Part shown: piece by piece, positions 51,913 to 61,482 of the stretch
Layout: each line of letters opens with the position of its first letter
How positions within the stretch are numbered: position 1 is the stretch's first letter
Assembly (NCBI GenBank): GCA_934667505.1
Contig: CAKULY010000006.1
Location: forward strand, 23,044-87,043
Reading direction: 5' to 3'
DNA length: 64,000 bases
Source: an uncultured Treponema sp.
GTDB taxonomy: Bacteria; Spirochaetota; Spirochaetia; Treponematales; Treponemataceae
The notes under the pieces: model-generated
The model's input: only the letters and a program-made list of their open reading frames with translations
Told to the model about the DNA's origin: nothing
The model's database searches: none
Made by a program: the position numbers and the translations under genes

Positions 51913-54088
51913 GGTTTTGTTGTTTCTTTAGTTCTTCAAAAGCGTCATACCTGGCTTGAACTAAAATGTTGTGGTCGCGATTTATATCAGCGATTCTAAA
52001 GTTTAAACTTCCAGCTTGAATGGTTCCGGTAATTTCGCCGGGACCTCTTAGTTTTAAATCTTCATTGGCAATTATAAAGCCGTCTGTGTTTTGCCTTAGA
52101 ACCTTTATTCTTTCGATTCCAGTTTCTGTAATATTTTTGCTGTAAATTAAAAAACAGTACGATTGAAGAGTTCCGCGTCCAACGCGTCCCCTTAGTTGGT
52201 GCAATTGAGCAAGTCCGAAGTGGTCTGCTTGCTCTATTACAATGCAAGTTGCATTTGGAACATCAACGCCAACTTCCACAACGGTTGTCGCGGCAAGAAC
52301 AGAAATTTTTCCATCCTTAAAGTCTTTTAAAATACTTATCTGTTCTTCTTCTGGTATTTTTGAATGAATAAGAGCGCATCTGTATTTTGGATAGACTTGC
52401 TTTGAAAGAACTTCAAACATTTCTTCGGCAGCTTTTGTTTCTCCTTTTAGGTTTGAAGAATCTATTGCAGGATACACAAAATATGCCTGTTCTCCTTTTT
52501 TTAAGTGTTCTTCCACAGCGTTGTAAGCGTTAGTTTCATTGCCTTCTTTTACTAAGTATGTTTTTACAGTTTTTCTGTTTGCAGGCATTGTTTTTATTAC
52601 GCTTACATCTAAGTCGCCAAATGCAGTCAGAGCAAGCGTTTGTGGAATAGGTGTCGCGCTCATCATTAAAAGATGAGGTTCAAAAGTCATGTTAGGAAAG
52701 ACTTGCATTTGCCTTCCCTTGTCAATAATCGACTGCCTTTGGACAACTCCAAATCGATGCTGCTCGTCTATTACTGCGAGCTGCAAATCGTTGTATGCAA
52801 CTTGTGAGGAAAACAGAGCGTGAGTTCCAATTAGAATATCTATTTCTCCTGATTTTAACCTTTTTAGAAGTTGCGTCCGTCCTGAGCTTTTTGTATTGCC
52901 CGTAAGAAAAGCGATTCTGATTCCTAATGGTTCAAGCAAGGCCGAGGCCGATTCCGCGTGCTGTCTTGCAAGAATTTCTGTCGGCGCCATTATTGCGCAT
53001 TGACCTTTCCAATTTATGACCCGTAAACACGCAAAAAAAGCTACAAGAGTTTTTCCTGAACCAACATCGCCTTGCAAAAGTCTTTGCATTGTAAAAGGTG
53101 TCGCAGAAAGTTTTGCTCCGTTTAAGAGAGCGTTTCTTTCTGAAAATCCTTTGTCGATGTCAAAGTTCATTTGGCTTATTACATTTATTTGGTCTTTCGT
53201 TAGGTCAAACGCAAGTCTGTTAAAGAGCTGTTTTTGAAGCGGCGAAAGACTGTTTTCAAAAGCAAGCACAGAATCGTTGTCTAAATTTGTGGTTTCTGGA
53301 TTCCACTGCTCCTGAGCCGCTTTCTCTGCTAATTCAAGGTCTGCGATAGGAAGCGTTCCTCTGTGCTTAAAAGCTCTTTTCGCAATGCTTGTCTGAAAAT
53401 TAAAAAGTTCTTCATAAATAAGAGTTTTTCTTGCAAGTTGAAAGTCCATCGTGGATTTCGGCTGATGGATAAGCCGAATGGCATCTTTTTTTGAAAGTAA
53501 AAATCTTGATTCAATTATGTTTTTGGGAAGTTCGTTGTCTATCCCGCTTGAATATTGCGAAAGCGCGGAATTTATAATTTTACGCAGATTTTTTTGATTC
53601 AGCCCTTCTGTTAGCGGATAAATTGGAAGAAGAGCAGAATCGGGCAGAGGAAGATTTTTGAATTCTTCAAGAGTTCCGCTTTCGCTTACTTTGGTTACGT
53701 CAAAACTGGTGCTTTGAATTTGACCGAATTTTTCAATAAATGTTCCGGTTACGCAAACTATTGAACCAATCGGCAGGGAGTGTTGTAAAAAAGCTCTGTT
53801 GAATGCTATTAGCGAAGCGCAAAGCGTTCCGTCTGAAATTACAATTTTAAGTGTTTTCATTTTGCCGTAGCCAAACCATTCGTGCGCGGTTACTTGGGCA
53901 ATAGTGTGAACTTTGCTGTTTTTAAACTGCGAAAACGGAACGACTTTTCTGCGGTCTTCATAATCTCTTGGAAAAAATTCTAAAAGATTGCAGACTGTAA
54001 AAATGTTGAGTTTTGCAAGCAGTTTTGCTCCTGCAGGTCCTACTCCAGGAAGAGATGAAACGGAATTTTTTATTTCTTCTAACTTCAT
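51902..54088 (-). CDS. recG: ATP-dependent DNA helicase RecG
   Basis: A 728-residue helicase that remodels stalled forks and Holliday junctions. N-terminal wedge domain with [19 protein letters not shown] and an OB fold ([20 protein letters not shown]); Walker [20 protein letters not shown]-type box [10 protein letters not shown]; motif [14 protein letters not shown]-terminal helicase motifs [14 protein letters not shown] and QLRGRVGRG. Length is typical. It ends within the last codons of the convergent sigma gene. The start lies only one base after the stop of the yggT gene, so it is translated from the yggT transcript. Confidence 0.96.
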   Translation of the reverse strand: MKLEEIKNSVSSLPGVGPAGAKLLAKLNIFTVCNLLEFFPRDYEDRRKVVPFSQFKNSKVHTIAQVTAHEWFGYGKMKTLKIVISDGTLCASLIAFNRAFLQHSLPIGSIVCVTGTFIEKFGQIQSTSFDVTKVSESGTLEEFKNLPLPDSALLPIYPLTEGLNQKNLRKIINSALSQYSSGIDNELPKNIIESRFLLSKKDAIRLIHQPKSTMDFQLARKTLIYEELFNFQTSIAKRAFKHRGTLPIADLELAEKAAQEQWNPETTNLDNDSVLAFENSLSPLQKQLFNRLAFDLTKDQINVISQMNFDIDKGFSERNALLNGAKLSATPFTMQRLLQGDVGSGKTLVAFFACLRVINWKGQCAIMAPTEILARQHAESASALLEPLGIRIAFLTGNTKSSGRTQLLKRLKSGEIDILIGTHALFSSQVAYNDLQLAVIDEQHRFGVVQRQSIIDKGRQMQVFPNMTFEPHLLMMSATPIPQTLALTAFGDLDVSVIKTMPANRKTVKTYLVKEGNETNAYNAVEEHLKKGEQAYFVYPAIDSSNLKGETKAAEEMFEVLSKQVYPKYRCALIHSKIPEEEQISILKDFKDGKISVLAATTVVEVGVDVPNATCIVIEQADHFGLAQLHQLRGRVGRGTLQSYCFLIYSKNITETGIERIKVLRQNTDGFIIANEDLKLRGPGEITGTIQAGSLNFRIADINRDHNILVQARYDAFEELKKQQNLMR

Positions 54089-54089
54089 T

Positions 54090-54695
54090 TTAAAAAGGAA
54101 TCATTTGAATAAATCTAAGCAGGAAGTTTATTAAAATATTTCCGCAGAGTAAAATTACCAGCAAAATTATAGAAGAAATTATCAGAGCTTTTTTAAAACT
54201 CATTGGTTTTCTGCCAGAAAAAGGCCTTACAATTTTATATAAAACGCCGCTTATGGCACTGTCGAACGCTTGCCAAGGAGAACCGTATTCCATGCTTGTT
54301 TTGCTAAAGAGCATTACAATTAGACGGATAACGCAGATAAGCAAAAATAAACTTGCGAGCGATGAAAAAACGTACCACAGAAGATAAACAATCTGTATAA
54401 GAATTCCGTTAAAGCTTATAATCCCTGTTGCTGCTATATTTTTTAATACAGATGAAGCCAATGTTAAAAGACCAATTGAAATTACTGGCGAAAAATCTAA
54501 CATTCCTAGCCTGAGATTAAATCTTGAAAAAAGATTTAAGTATGGATCGCATAGGCTGCAAAGAATTCTTCCAGGTTTTGTGTATAAAAGACCTGGAATC
54601 CAAGATAAAAAACATCTTACAATGCAAAGAAGATAGTAAAAGTCTACAACTTTTGCTAATAGTATAAAAAAACTTTGTATAATATTTCCTGGCAT
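54090..54695 (-). CDS. YggT-family membrane protein
   Basis: A 201-residue integral membrane protein with two YggT-type modules, each with two hydrophobic helices: the first around YYLLCIVRCFLSWIPGLLY and the second around LFLLICVIRLIVMLF, followed by a C-terminal helix (about 170-190). The motif RCFLSWIP with a downstream DPYLNLFSRF is characteristic. YggT proteins are linked to cell shape and osmotic tolerance, without a firm mechanism. It lies between dnaE and recG on the same strand, with spacing under 30 bases. Confidence 0.85.
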   Translation of the reverse strand: MPGNIIQSFFILLAKVVDFYYLLCIVRCFLSWIPGLLYTKPGRILCSLCDPYLNLFSRFNLRLGMLDFSPVISIGLLTLASSVLKNIAATGIISFNGILIQIVYLLWYVFSSLASLFLLICVIRLIVMLFSKTSMEYGSPWQAFDSAISGVLYKIVRPFSGRKPMSFKKALIISSIILLVILLCGNILINFLLRFIQMIPF

Positions 54696-54719
54696 AACTT
54701 TGCAGTGCTCCCTTTGGTT

Positions 54720-57700
54720 TTATGACGTCCACACATTTTTTATAAAAGAAAACTCTTTTAGCTCATCAATAACTTTTTGTTCTGAAGAAGCCGTAATCTG
54801 TTGATTTGCTTTTACTATATAAGTTCCTTTATCTGTGTCTATATGAAAATATACTAAACAATTGCCATTATGGGCAAATAAATATTCTCTGATTTTTACA
54901 ATATTTGTTTCGTTTGCAAGATTTTTTTCAAGCTCAATATGCAGTTCCCGAATAGACGCTTGCTTCATTTGAAGAGGATTGAGAACTTCGTCTACTATAA
55001 ATGAAGCTGAATCTTGCTTTTGAGAATATTCCAGTTTCCCCTTAAAAGCCATAATCTTGCCTTTTTCAAGGCTTGCTTTAATCTTTTCCCAAGTCTGAGG
55101 GAATATGGTCATATCAAGAATTCCATTGTAGTCTTGAAGTTTTACAAATGCCATTGCAGTTCCTTTTTTTGTAGTGAATTCGTGAATGTCATTTATAAGA
55201 CCTAAGACTGTATACGCCCGTCCTGTGTTTCTACATTCCCATGCAGATTTTCCAGAGGCTATCATAGCTTGAAATTCTGCTTTTACTTCTTTAGCGCAAC
55301 GTTCAAAATCAGAAGAGACAAGAGTTACGCAGGTTTTAATAGTTTTTTCGTATTCATCAAGCGGATGCCCCGAAATATAGCAACCTATAATTTCTTGCTC
55401 TTCGTTTAGTTTTTCCATCATAGGAAGGTCTGGCATTGGTTCAAATTCAAAGTCCGCATAGACTTTTTCATCCGTGTCGCCAAATAAATCGCCCTGACCA
55501 TTGCTTGTGCCGTTCGTCTTGTCTTCCACGTATTTTATGGCTCGCTCCATGTTTGCGCTGAGCGTTGGACGGTTAATGCCTAGCTTGTCAAAAGCGCCTG
55601 TTTTTATGCAGACTTCAATTGCTTTTGTGTTGACAAGTTTTTTTGAATCGTCTGCAAGGGGAACAATTCTTTCTAGAAAATTCATAAAAGAAGTGTAAGG
55701 ACCGTTCTTTTCGCGTTCTTCTACGATTACTCTTGCAGCCTCTCGGCCCATTCCCTTCATTCCGCACAAGGCGAAGATTATGTGCCCATCAATTACATCG
55801 AAAACAACGTAAGAGCGATTGATGTCTGGGGGGTCGATTTTAAGACCCATCCTTTTTGCTTCTGCGATGTATTGCGGAACTCCGTCTGTTGAAGTCAATT
55901 CGTTTGTCAGGTTTGCCGCCATAAATTCTGCTGGGCAATGGCATTTTAGCCAGCCTGTTCTGTACGCTAAAACAGTGTATGCTGCGGCGTGGGATTTGTT
56001 AAATCCGTAGCCAGCGAAAGGAATCATTATTTCAAAAATATCGGCAGCGTGCTGCTCTGTAAATCCGTTCTTTAAGGCGCCTTCTATGAATTCCTTTTTT
56101 TTGCCCATGAGAACTTCTTTCTTCTTCTTTCCCATTGCACGGCGAAGCATATCTGCCGCTCCTAGCGAAAATCCTGCAATTTTTTGAGAAACCTGCATTA
56201 CCTGTTCCTGGTAGACCATAACACCGTAAGTTTCTTTTAAGATTCCTTCAAGGCAGGGGTCTGGATAGTCGATGGTTTCTGGCTTCCATTTTCCGTCAAT
56301 GTATTTAGGAATGTAGTCTAGCGGACCTGGTCTGTAAAGCGCATTTAAGGCGACTAATTCTTCTATGCAGCGAGGTTTTGCCTGCCGCAGAATTTTTTGC
56401 ATTCCCGGAGATTCAAACTGGAATACTGCGACAGAATCTCCTCGGTCAAACATATCAAAAGTTTCGCTGTCTGTCTCGCTTACATTTTCCGTTTTAAATT
56501 CGGGCGTTCCTTTCGGACGGTGACGATTTATAATGTCTTCTGCATATCTGATTAAAGAAAGCGTTTTTAATCCCAGATAGTCAAACTTTACAAGCCCGCA
56601 AGGTTCTATAATATCCATTGTGTACTGAACGCCCACTTCCCCTGTTTTTGGATCTTTAAAAATTGGCGCCCAGTCAGGAAGGGGGGTTAGCGAAATTACC
56701 ATTCCTGAGGCGTGAAGACCTGTGTTTCTGTTTATGTTTTCAAGTTTGCGGGCAAGTTCAAACAGTTTTTGGTAGCGCGGGTCATCCTTGTAAGGAATTA
56801 GTTTTCCGCCATCCGGCATTTTTTCCGTTGGCTCGCTAAAGGCGTCCTTTAATTTTGCTTTAGGAGAAGCTGGAATACATTCTTTTAGGGCGTTTACTTC
56901 TGAAAGAGGGATTCCTAAAACCCTTCCGACATCTGCAATGCACTGCTTTGGCTTGAGCGTGCCAAAAGTTACAATGTGGCCAACCTGTTCATCTCCATAA
57001 AGTTCTCTTGTGTGTTGAATTATGTCTTGCCTAAAATCGAAGTCCATATCAACGTCAAAGTCCGGCATGGAAACTCGTTCTGGATTTAAAAAACGTTCGA
57101 AAAGAAGATTGAACCTAAACGGATCAATGTCAGTTATGGTCATCGTGTATGCGACAATTGAACCGGCGCCTGAACCTCGGCCTGGACCGATTGGTTTTCC
57201 ATGCTCTTTCGCCCAGTTTATAAATTCCCATACTATAAGAAAGTATCCGGAAAAGCCCATTTTGAATATGATTCCTAATTCATATTCAGTTCTCTCTCTT
57301 ATTTCTGGCGTTATTTCTTTGTATCGTTTTCTTAGACCTTTTTCTACCAGGAATCTTACGTAATCATCTTGATTTTGTGTGTAATCTTCGTGCTTTCTAA
57401 ATTCTTCAGGAAGCTCAAATCGCGGCAAGCAGCCTTTTAATTCAGGAGTTGAATACTGATGAATTGTAAGATTGCACATATTTGCAATCTTTAAAGTATT
57501 GTCATAGGCTTCGGGAACTTCTGGAAAGAGTTTTCGCATTTCTTCTTCTGTTTTAAAGTACCATTCAGTTCTTCCGTCTCCCATAGTCTGGTGAGGTTCG
57601 TTTAAAAGTTTTTTAAAGCCTATGCAGCGCAATGCGTCTTGGGCTTCTGCGTCTTCTTTTTCAATGTAGTGAATGTCGTTTGTCGCGACCATTGGAATGT

Positions 57701-58340
57701 TTAGTTTGCGGGCAAGTCTTATGAGTTTTGGATTTATTTCCTTTTGTTCTGGCAGTCCGTGGTCTTGAAGTTCTATGTAGTATCTGTCTGGTCCAAAAAG
57801 ATCAGAATATTTTTTTATGAGCTGTTCGGCAGCTTCTTCCGTATCGTGCAAAAGCGTTTGGGGAAGTTCTCCCGCAACGCAGGCGGAAAGGCAGATTAAT
57901 CCTTCGTGCCGTTGCTTTAGCATTTCAAAGTCTATTCTTGGCTTTCCGTAGTATTGCCCTTGAGTGTTTGCGTCAGAGCAAAGCCAGCTCATGTTTTTAT
58001 AGCCAGTTTCGTTTTCGCAAAGAAGAATTAAATGGTAGTATTTTGAGCCATACTTTGTTCTTTCTTGAGCGAGGTGGTTGTCTCCAACGTAGAATTCGCA
58101 GCCTACAATAGGATTAATTCCATTTACGTGGCAAAGCTTTTCAAAGTTCAATACGCCGAACATATTTCCATGGTCGGTAAGAGCAAGGGCTGGCATATTT
58201 AAAGATTTTGCTTTTGCTACAAGGCTGTCAATTTTGCAGCAGCTGTCTAAAAGCGAATAATCTGAATGTACGTGAAGGTGAACAAATCCTGCCGGAGGAG
58301 TTCCTTCCGGTGCTGAATCAAAAACGTGATAATCTGCCAT
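54720..58340 (-). CDS. dnaE: DNA polymerase III alpha subunit
   Basis: A 1206-residue replicative polymerase. N-terminal PHP domain (FVHLHVHSDYSLLDSCCKI, ALTDHGNMFG), the palm with PDFDVDMDFDFRQDII carrying two catalytic Asp residues, GPGRGSGAGSIVAYTM, and the third acidic residue around GLVKFDYLGLKTL. Finger region YGVMVYQEQVMQVS. An OB domain (about 1010-1090) precedes the C-terminal tau-binding part. Size is slightly larger than E. coli DnaE. AGGG precedes the ATG. It probably heads a dnaE-yggT-recG transcript. Confidence 0.97.
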   Translation of the reverse strand: MADYHVFDSAPEGTPPAGFVHLHVHSDYSLLDSCCKIDSLVAKAKSLNMPALALTDHGNMFGVLNFEKLCHVNGINPIVGCEFYVGDNHLAQERTKYGSKYYHLILLCENETGYKNMSWLCSDANTQGQYYGKPRIDFEMLKQRHEGLICLSACVAGELPQTLLHDTEEAAEQLIKKYSDLFGPDRYYIELQDHGLPEQKEINPKLIRLARKLNIPMVATNDIHYIEKEDAEAQDALRCIGFKKLLNEPHQTMGDGRTEWYFKTEEEMRKLFPEVPEAYDNTLKIANMCNLTIHQYSTPELKGCLPRFELPEEFRKHEDYTQNQDDYVRFLVEKGLRKRYKEITPEIRERTEYELGIIFKMGFSGYFLIVWEFINWAKEHGKPIGPGRGSGAGSIVAYTMTITDIDPFRFNLLFERFLNPERVSMPDFDVDMDFDFRQDIIQHTRELYGDEQVGHIVTFGTLKPKQCIADVGRVLGIPLSEVNALKECIPASPKAKLKDAFSEPTEKMPDGGKLIPYKDDPRYQKLFELARKLENINRNTGLHASGMVISLTPLPDWAPIFKDPKTGEVGVQYTMDIIEPCGLVKFDYLGLKTLSLIRYAEDIINRHRPKGTPEFKTENVSETDSETFDMFDRGDSVAVFQFESPGMQKILRQAKPRCIEELVALNALYRPGPLDYIPKYIDGKWKPETIDYPDPCLEGILKETYGVMVYQEQVMQVSQKIAGFSLGAADMLRRAMGKKKKEVLMGKKKEFIEGALKNGFTEQHAADIFEIMIPFAGYGFNKSHAAAYTVLAYRTGWLKCHCPAEFMAANLTNELTSTDGVPQYIAEAKRMGLKIDPPDINRSYVVFDVIDGHIIFALCGMKGMGREAARVIVEEREKNGPYTSFMNFLERIVPLADDSKKLVNTKAIEVCIKTGAFDKLGINRPTLSANMERAIKYVEDKTNGTSNGQGDLFGDTDEKVYADFEFEPMPDLPMMEKLNEEQEIIGCYISGHPLDEYEKTIKTCVTLVSSDFERCAKEVKAEFQAMIASGKSAWECRNTGRAYTVLGLINDIHEFTTKKGTAMAFVKLQDYNGILDMTIFPQTWEKIKASLEKGKIMAFKGKLEYSQKQDSASFIVDEVLNPLQMKQASIRELHIELEKNLANETNIVKIREYLFAHNGNCLVYFHIDTDKGTYIVKANQQITASSEQKVIDELKEFSFIKNVWTS

Positions 58341-58360
58341 TGTTTTCCCTGATTTTATGT

Positions 58361-58867
58361 TTACGCAATAATTGCGCTTACTGCGCCAAATACCCCAAGA
58401 CTTGCCAGCATCATTATGATTCCTGCAATTATGACTCCTGCCATTACAGAAACAACGGTCTGCTTAAAGTCCATGTCAAGAAGGCTCGCCGCAAGCGTTC
58501 CTGTCCAAGCTCCAGTTCCTGGCAATGGAATTCCTACAAAAAGCATAAGCGCTATGAATAATCCGTGTCCTGCCTTTTCCTGAAGTTTTTCGCCGCCAGC
58601 TTTTCCTTTTGTAAGAAAAAAATTGCAAGGCTTGCCAATAATTCTTTTATCTTTACCCCATTCCAAAAACTTTCTTGCAAAAAGATAAATTATAGGAACA
58701 GGAACCATGTTTCCTAAAATGCAGATGATATAACAAATTACAATGCTTTTTACGCTTTCTAAATTCATTAGTCCCCATGCAGTTGCAACAGGAATAGCTC
58801 CTCTAAGTTCGATTAGTGGAAGCATCGAAATAAAAAATATGGATAAATATTTTGAAAAAACAGTCAT
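58361..58867 (-). CDS. Small multidrug export family protein (COG2426-like)
   Basis: About 168 residues with four hydrophobic helices. MLPLIELRGAIPVATAWG, GNMVPVPIIYLFARKFLEW and LMLFVGIPLPGTGAWTG are the family signature (PF06695, small multidrug export); actual transport is not established. An earlier in-frame ATG at 58915 would leave only a few bases to the divergent gene. The ATG at 58867 gives the usual family length and lies seven bases downstream of a strong promoter, so I chose it. No ribosome-binding site; the mRNA is predicted to be leaderless. Confidence 0.85.
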   Translation of the reverse strand: MTVFSKYLSIFFISMLPLIELRGAIPVATAWGLMNLESVKSIVICYIICILGNMVPVPIIYLFARKFLEWGKDKRIIGKPCNFFLTKGKAGGEKLQEKAGHGLFIALMLFVGIPLPGTGAWTGTLAASLLDMDFKQTVVSVMAGVIIAGIIMMLASLGVFGAVSAIIA

Positions 58868-58873
58868 AAAAAA

Positions 58874-58902
58874 ATAATAAATGATTTGAGCTATTGCGAC
58901 AA
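58874..58902 (-). promoter_or_regulatory. Promoter giving a predicted leaderless mRNA for the export protein
   Basis: On the minus strand TTGTCG, exactly 17 bases and TATTAT are followed by six T residues and the ATG at 58867, placing the transcription start at the codon itself. Confidence 0.65.
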
Positions 58903-58928
58903 GAGAAAAAATCATTCAGAATATGATT

Positions 58929-59381
58929 ATGAAAAAGATTCTTTTTGTATGTCACGGTAATATTTGCAGGTCTCCAATGGCAGAATTCATAATGAAAAAA
59001 ATAGTTTTGGACGAAGGACTTGAATCACAATTTAAAATAGATTCTGCTGCAACTAGCGGTGAGGAAATTGGCAATGATATGCATTCTGGTGCTAGGAAAA
59101 AACTTGAAGATATGAAAATTCCTTTTTCAAAGCGAAAAGCAAGGCGCATAACGGAAGAAGACTACTCTTATTACGATTTTTTAATTGGAATGGATCTTGA
59201 AAACCTTTATTACATGGAAAAAAAATGGAATAAAGACCCTGAAGAAAAATGTTCGCTTCTTCTTTCTTTCGCAGGAAAAGACAGGGATATTGCAGACCCT
59301 TGGTATACTGGAAATTTTGATAAAACTTACGATGACATATTAATGGGCTGCAAGGCGCTTTTGCAAAAACTAAAAAATTAA
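58929..59381 (+). CDS. Low-molecular-weight protein tyrosine phosphatase
   Basis: A 151-residue phosphatase. The P-loop is at the very start, VCHGNICRSP with nucleophile Cys8 and Arg14, and the general acid Asp123 is in IADPWY. These enzymes dephosphorylate tyrosine kinases of capsule systems or other tyrosine-phosphorylated proteins, or act in arsenate reduction; no kinase gene is near. The ATG at 58923 is two codons earlier and equally possible; neither has a ribosome-binding site. It diverges from the export protein. Confidence 0.92.
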   Translation: MKKILFVCHGNICRSPMAEFIMKKIVLDEGLESQFKIDSAATSGEEIGNDMHSGARKKLEDMKIPFSKRKARRITEEDYSYYDFLIGMDLENLYYMEKKWNKDPEEKCSLLLSFAGKDRDIADPWYTGNFDKTYDDILMGCKALLQKLKN

Positions 59382-59553
59382 AATTCGAATGAAAGCTGAA
59401 TTTTGCAGAATACGCTAAAAATCATAAATTATGAGCTAAAAAATTATTCTATAAAAGACGAGCATAGCGCATTGAGTTTTAATAAATGTTTCGTGTATAA
59501 TTTTCTGTCTTTTAGGCAGTTTGTTTTTGATATTTTTTATGCAAGAGGTTTTT

Positions 59554-61149
59554 ATGGCAGGTATGAAAGTGGAAATCCTAGACAGTACTTTGCGAGACGG
59601 AGCACAAGGTGAAGGAATTAGTTTTTCAGTTCAAGATAAAATTCACATTTGCCAAGCTCTTGATGATTTGGGAATTAGTTTGATTGAAGCTGGAAATCCT
59701 GGTTCAAACCCAAAGGATATGGAATTTTTTCAGGAAATGAAAAAGATTCAGTTAAAAAATTCTAAGCTTGCGGCTTTTGGTTCCACTCGCCGCAAGGATA
59801 TTAAGTGTTCAGAAGATGTAAACCTTCAAAGTTTGCTTGCTGCAGGAACGGAATGGGTTGTTATATTTGGAAAAAGCTGGACTTTTCAGGTTACAGACAT
59901 TATAAAAACAACTCTTGAAGAAAATCTTGCTATGATTCGCGACACCTGCGCTTTTTTAAAGGAAAACGGACGCAGAGTTGTTTACGATGCGGAGCATTTT
60001 TTTACAGGCTATTTTGCTGATTCGGAATACGCTCTTAAATCATTGGAAGCAGCCGTTGAAGGAGGGGCAGAAACTCTTGCTCTTTGCGAAACTAAAGGCG
60101 GCTGCATGCTTAAGGATTGCGAAAAAGCGGTTAAGGCTGCCATTGAACGCATTGCAGGCCGCGCAGTAATTGGAATTCATACACATAACGATTGCGGCCT
60201 TGCGGTTGCAAATAGCCTCGTTGCCGTGGAAGCTGGAGCTCGCCATGTTCAAGGAACTTTTCTTGGTTTTGGCGAACGTACTGGAAATGCAAATCTTTCG
60301 TGTATTATTCCTGATTTACAGCTTAAGATGGGATTTAATTGCATAGAAGAGCAAAAAATTAAGGAACTTACACCGGTTGCAAAGCGTATTGCAGAAATTA
60401 CAAATATAGCCCTAGACAGCTCTCTTCCTTTTGTAGGCGGCTCAGCATTTAGCCACAAAGCGGGAATGCATATCGATGCTGTTCTAAAAAATCCTGAAGC
60501 GTACGAACACATATCTCCGGAAACTGTTGGAAACGAGCGCGTGTTCCTTATGAGCGAAGTTGCCGGTCGTTCCACAATTATGGAAAAAATCCAGAAAATT
60601 GATCCGACCATTCAAAAGTCCGATTCTAGAGTCGCAGAACTAATTGCAAAAATGAAGGAGCTTGAATTTGAAGGATACCAGTTTGAAGGTGCCGACGGTT
60701 CATTTGAACTTTTAGCTAGAAAAATGATTGGCCGCTACAAGCCGTTCTTTATGCTTCACTATTATCAGACGAACGGCGTAAATCCTCGTCCAGAAGAAGG
60801 TGTTTGCGCTTGCGCCCAAATAAAAGTTGAAGTTGAGGGGCAGATTGAAGTTACCGCAGGAGAAGGCGACGGACCTGTAAACGCTTTGGATATTGCCTTA
60901 AGAAAAGCGTTGAGCCGTTTTTATCCAGCTGTAAATCAAATTCGCCTAACTGATTACAAAGTTCGCGTCCTTGATGGAAAAAATGCCACCGCCGCAAAAG
61001 TCCGCGTTTTAATTGAATCAAGCGACGGCAAAAATACTTGGACAACAGTCGGCGTTAGCAGCGATGTTATGGAAGCAAGCTGGCTTGCGCTTTGCGATTC
61101 GTTTGAATACAAGTTGATAAACGATATTGAAAAACACTTAGGCCGGTAA
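59554..61149 (+). CDS. cimA: Citramalate synthase
   Basis: A 531-residue enzyme of the LeuA/CimA family condensing pyruvate and acetyl-CoA to citramalate, the first step of the threonine-independent isoleucine route. LDSTLRDGAQGEGISFSVQD (metal and pyruvate binding), HTHNDCGLAVANSLVAVEAG (metal His residues) and GFGERTGNANLSCIIPDLQ identify it. The size, the FGSTRRKD segment and the C-terminal regulatory domain match CimA better than isopropylmalate synthase. ATG 59554 follows AAGAGG; an in-frame codon at 59521 is not supported. No other branched-chain genes are adjacent. Confidence 0.9.
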   Translation: MAGMKVEILDSTLRDGAQGEGISFSVQDKIHICQALDDLGISLIEAGNPGSNPKDMEFFQEMKKIQLKNSKLAAFGSTRRKDIKCSEDVNLQSLLAAGTEWVVIFGKSWTFQVTDIIKTTLEENLAMIRDTCAFLKENGRRVVYDAEHFFTGYFADSEYALKSLEAAVEGGAETLALCETKGGCMLKDCEKAVKAAIERIAGRAVIGIHTHNDCGLAVANSLVAVEAGARHVQGTFLGFGERTGNANLSCIIPDLQLKMGFNCIEEQKIKELTPVAKRIAEITNIALDSSLPFVGGSAFSHKAGMHIDAVLKNPEAYEHISPETVGNERVFLMSEVAGRSTIMEKIQKIDPTIQKSDSRVAELIAKMKELEFEGYQFEGADGSFELLARKMIGRYKPFFMLHYYQTNGVNPRPEEGVCACAQIKVEVEGQIEVTAGEGDGPVNALDIALRKALSRFYPAVNQIRLTDYKVRVLDGKNATAAKVRVLIESSDGKNTWTTVGVSSDVMEASWLALCDSFEYKLINDIEKHLGR

Positions 61150-61197
61150 CAAAAGCGAAGTGTAACTAAATAGACTAAACTTCGGGTTTTAAATTTA

Positions 61198-61290
61198 CTG
61201 TCATTATCGGGCTTGACCCGATAATCCGTTGGAAAGATTGTTAACCGAGTTCGCTATGCAAACATCGCGGTGTCAGTACGGCAATGACAG
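61198..61290. repeat. Diverged copy of the inner unit of element B
   Basis: About 93 bases bounded by CTGTCATT and AATGACAG. It starts with a hairpin ATTATCGGG/CCCGATAAT around CTTGA, as in element B (7326-7408 reversed), and ends with GTACGGCAATGACA against GTACGACAATGACA there. The middle is unrelated. It lacks the GGGGCTGTC outer ends. Confidence 0.65.
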
Positions 61291-61352
61291 CCTTGTTAGC
61301 ATAGAAATAACTGTTTAGTAGCTGTTCTTATCAAAACTCGAAGTTTGGGCTA

Positions 61353-61452
61353 ATTAGGTCGAAAGCAGCGTTTTTATCGCACAAAAATTTCACAAACCGT
61401 AAATTCGCTTGCGCTTTTGTTCGTTTTAATAAAAATCGACTTTCGACCTAAT
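61353..61452. repeat. Shortened family A repeat
   Basis: One half of the family A palindrome (TTATCGCACAAAAATTTCAC and AAATTCGCTTGCGCTTTTG) between perfect 13-bp inverted ends ATTAGGTCGAAAG and CTTTCGACCTAAT. Together with the element at 61198 it fills the 333 bases between cimA and the chemoreceptor gene. Confidence 0.65.
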
Positions 61453-61482
61453 AACAGCCACATTGCAATCTACTATTAAAAA

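Noticed and set aside
58208..58561. Plus-strand 117-codon frame across the dnaE start and the export gene
   Set aside because: It is antisense to two well-supported genes and has low-complexity, Cys/His-rich content typical of a shadow frame.
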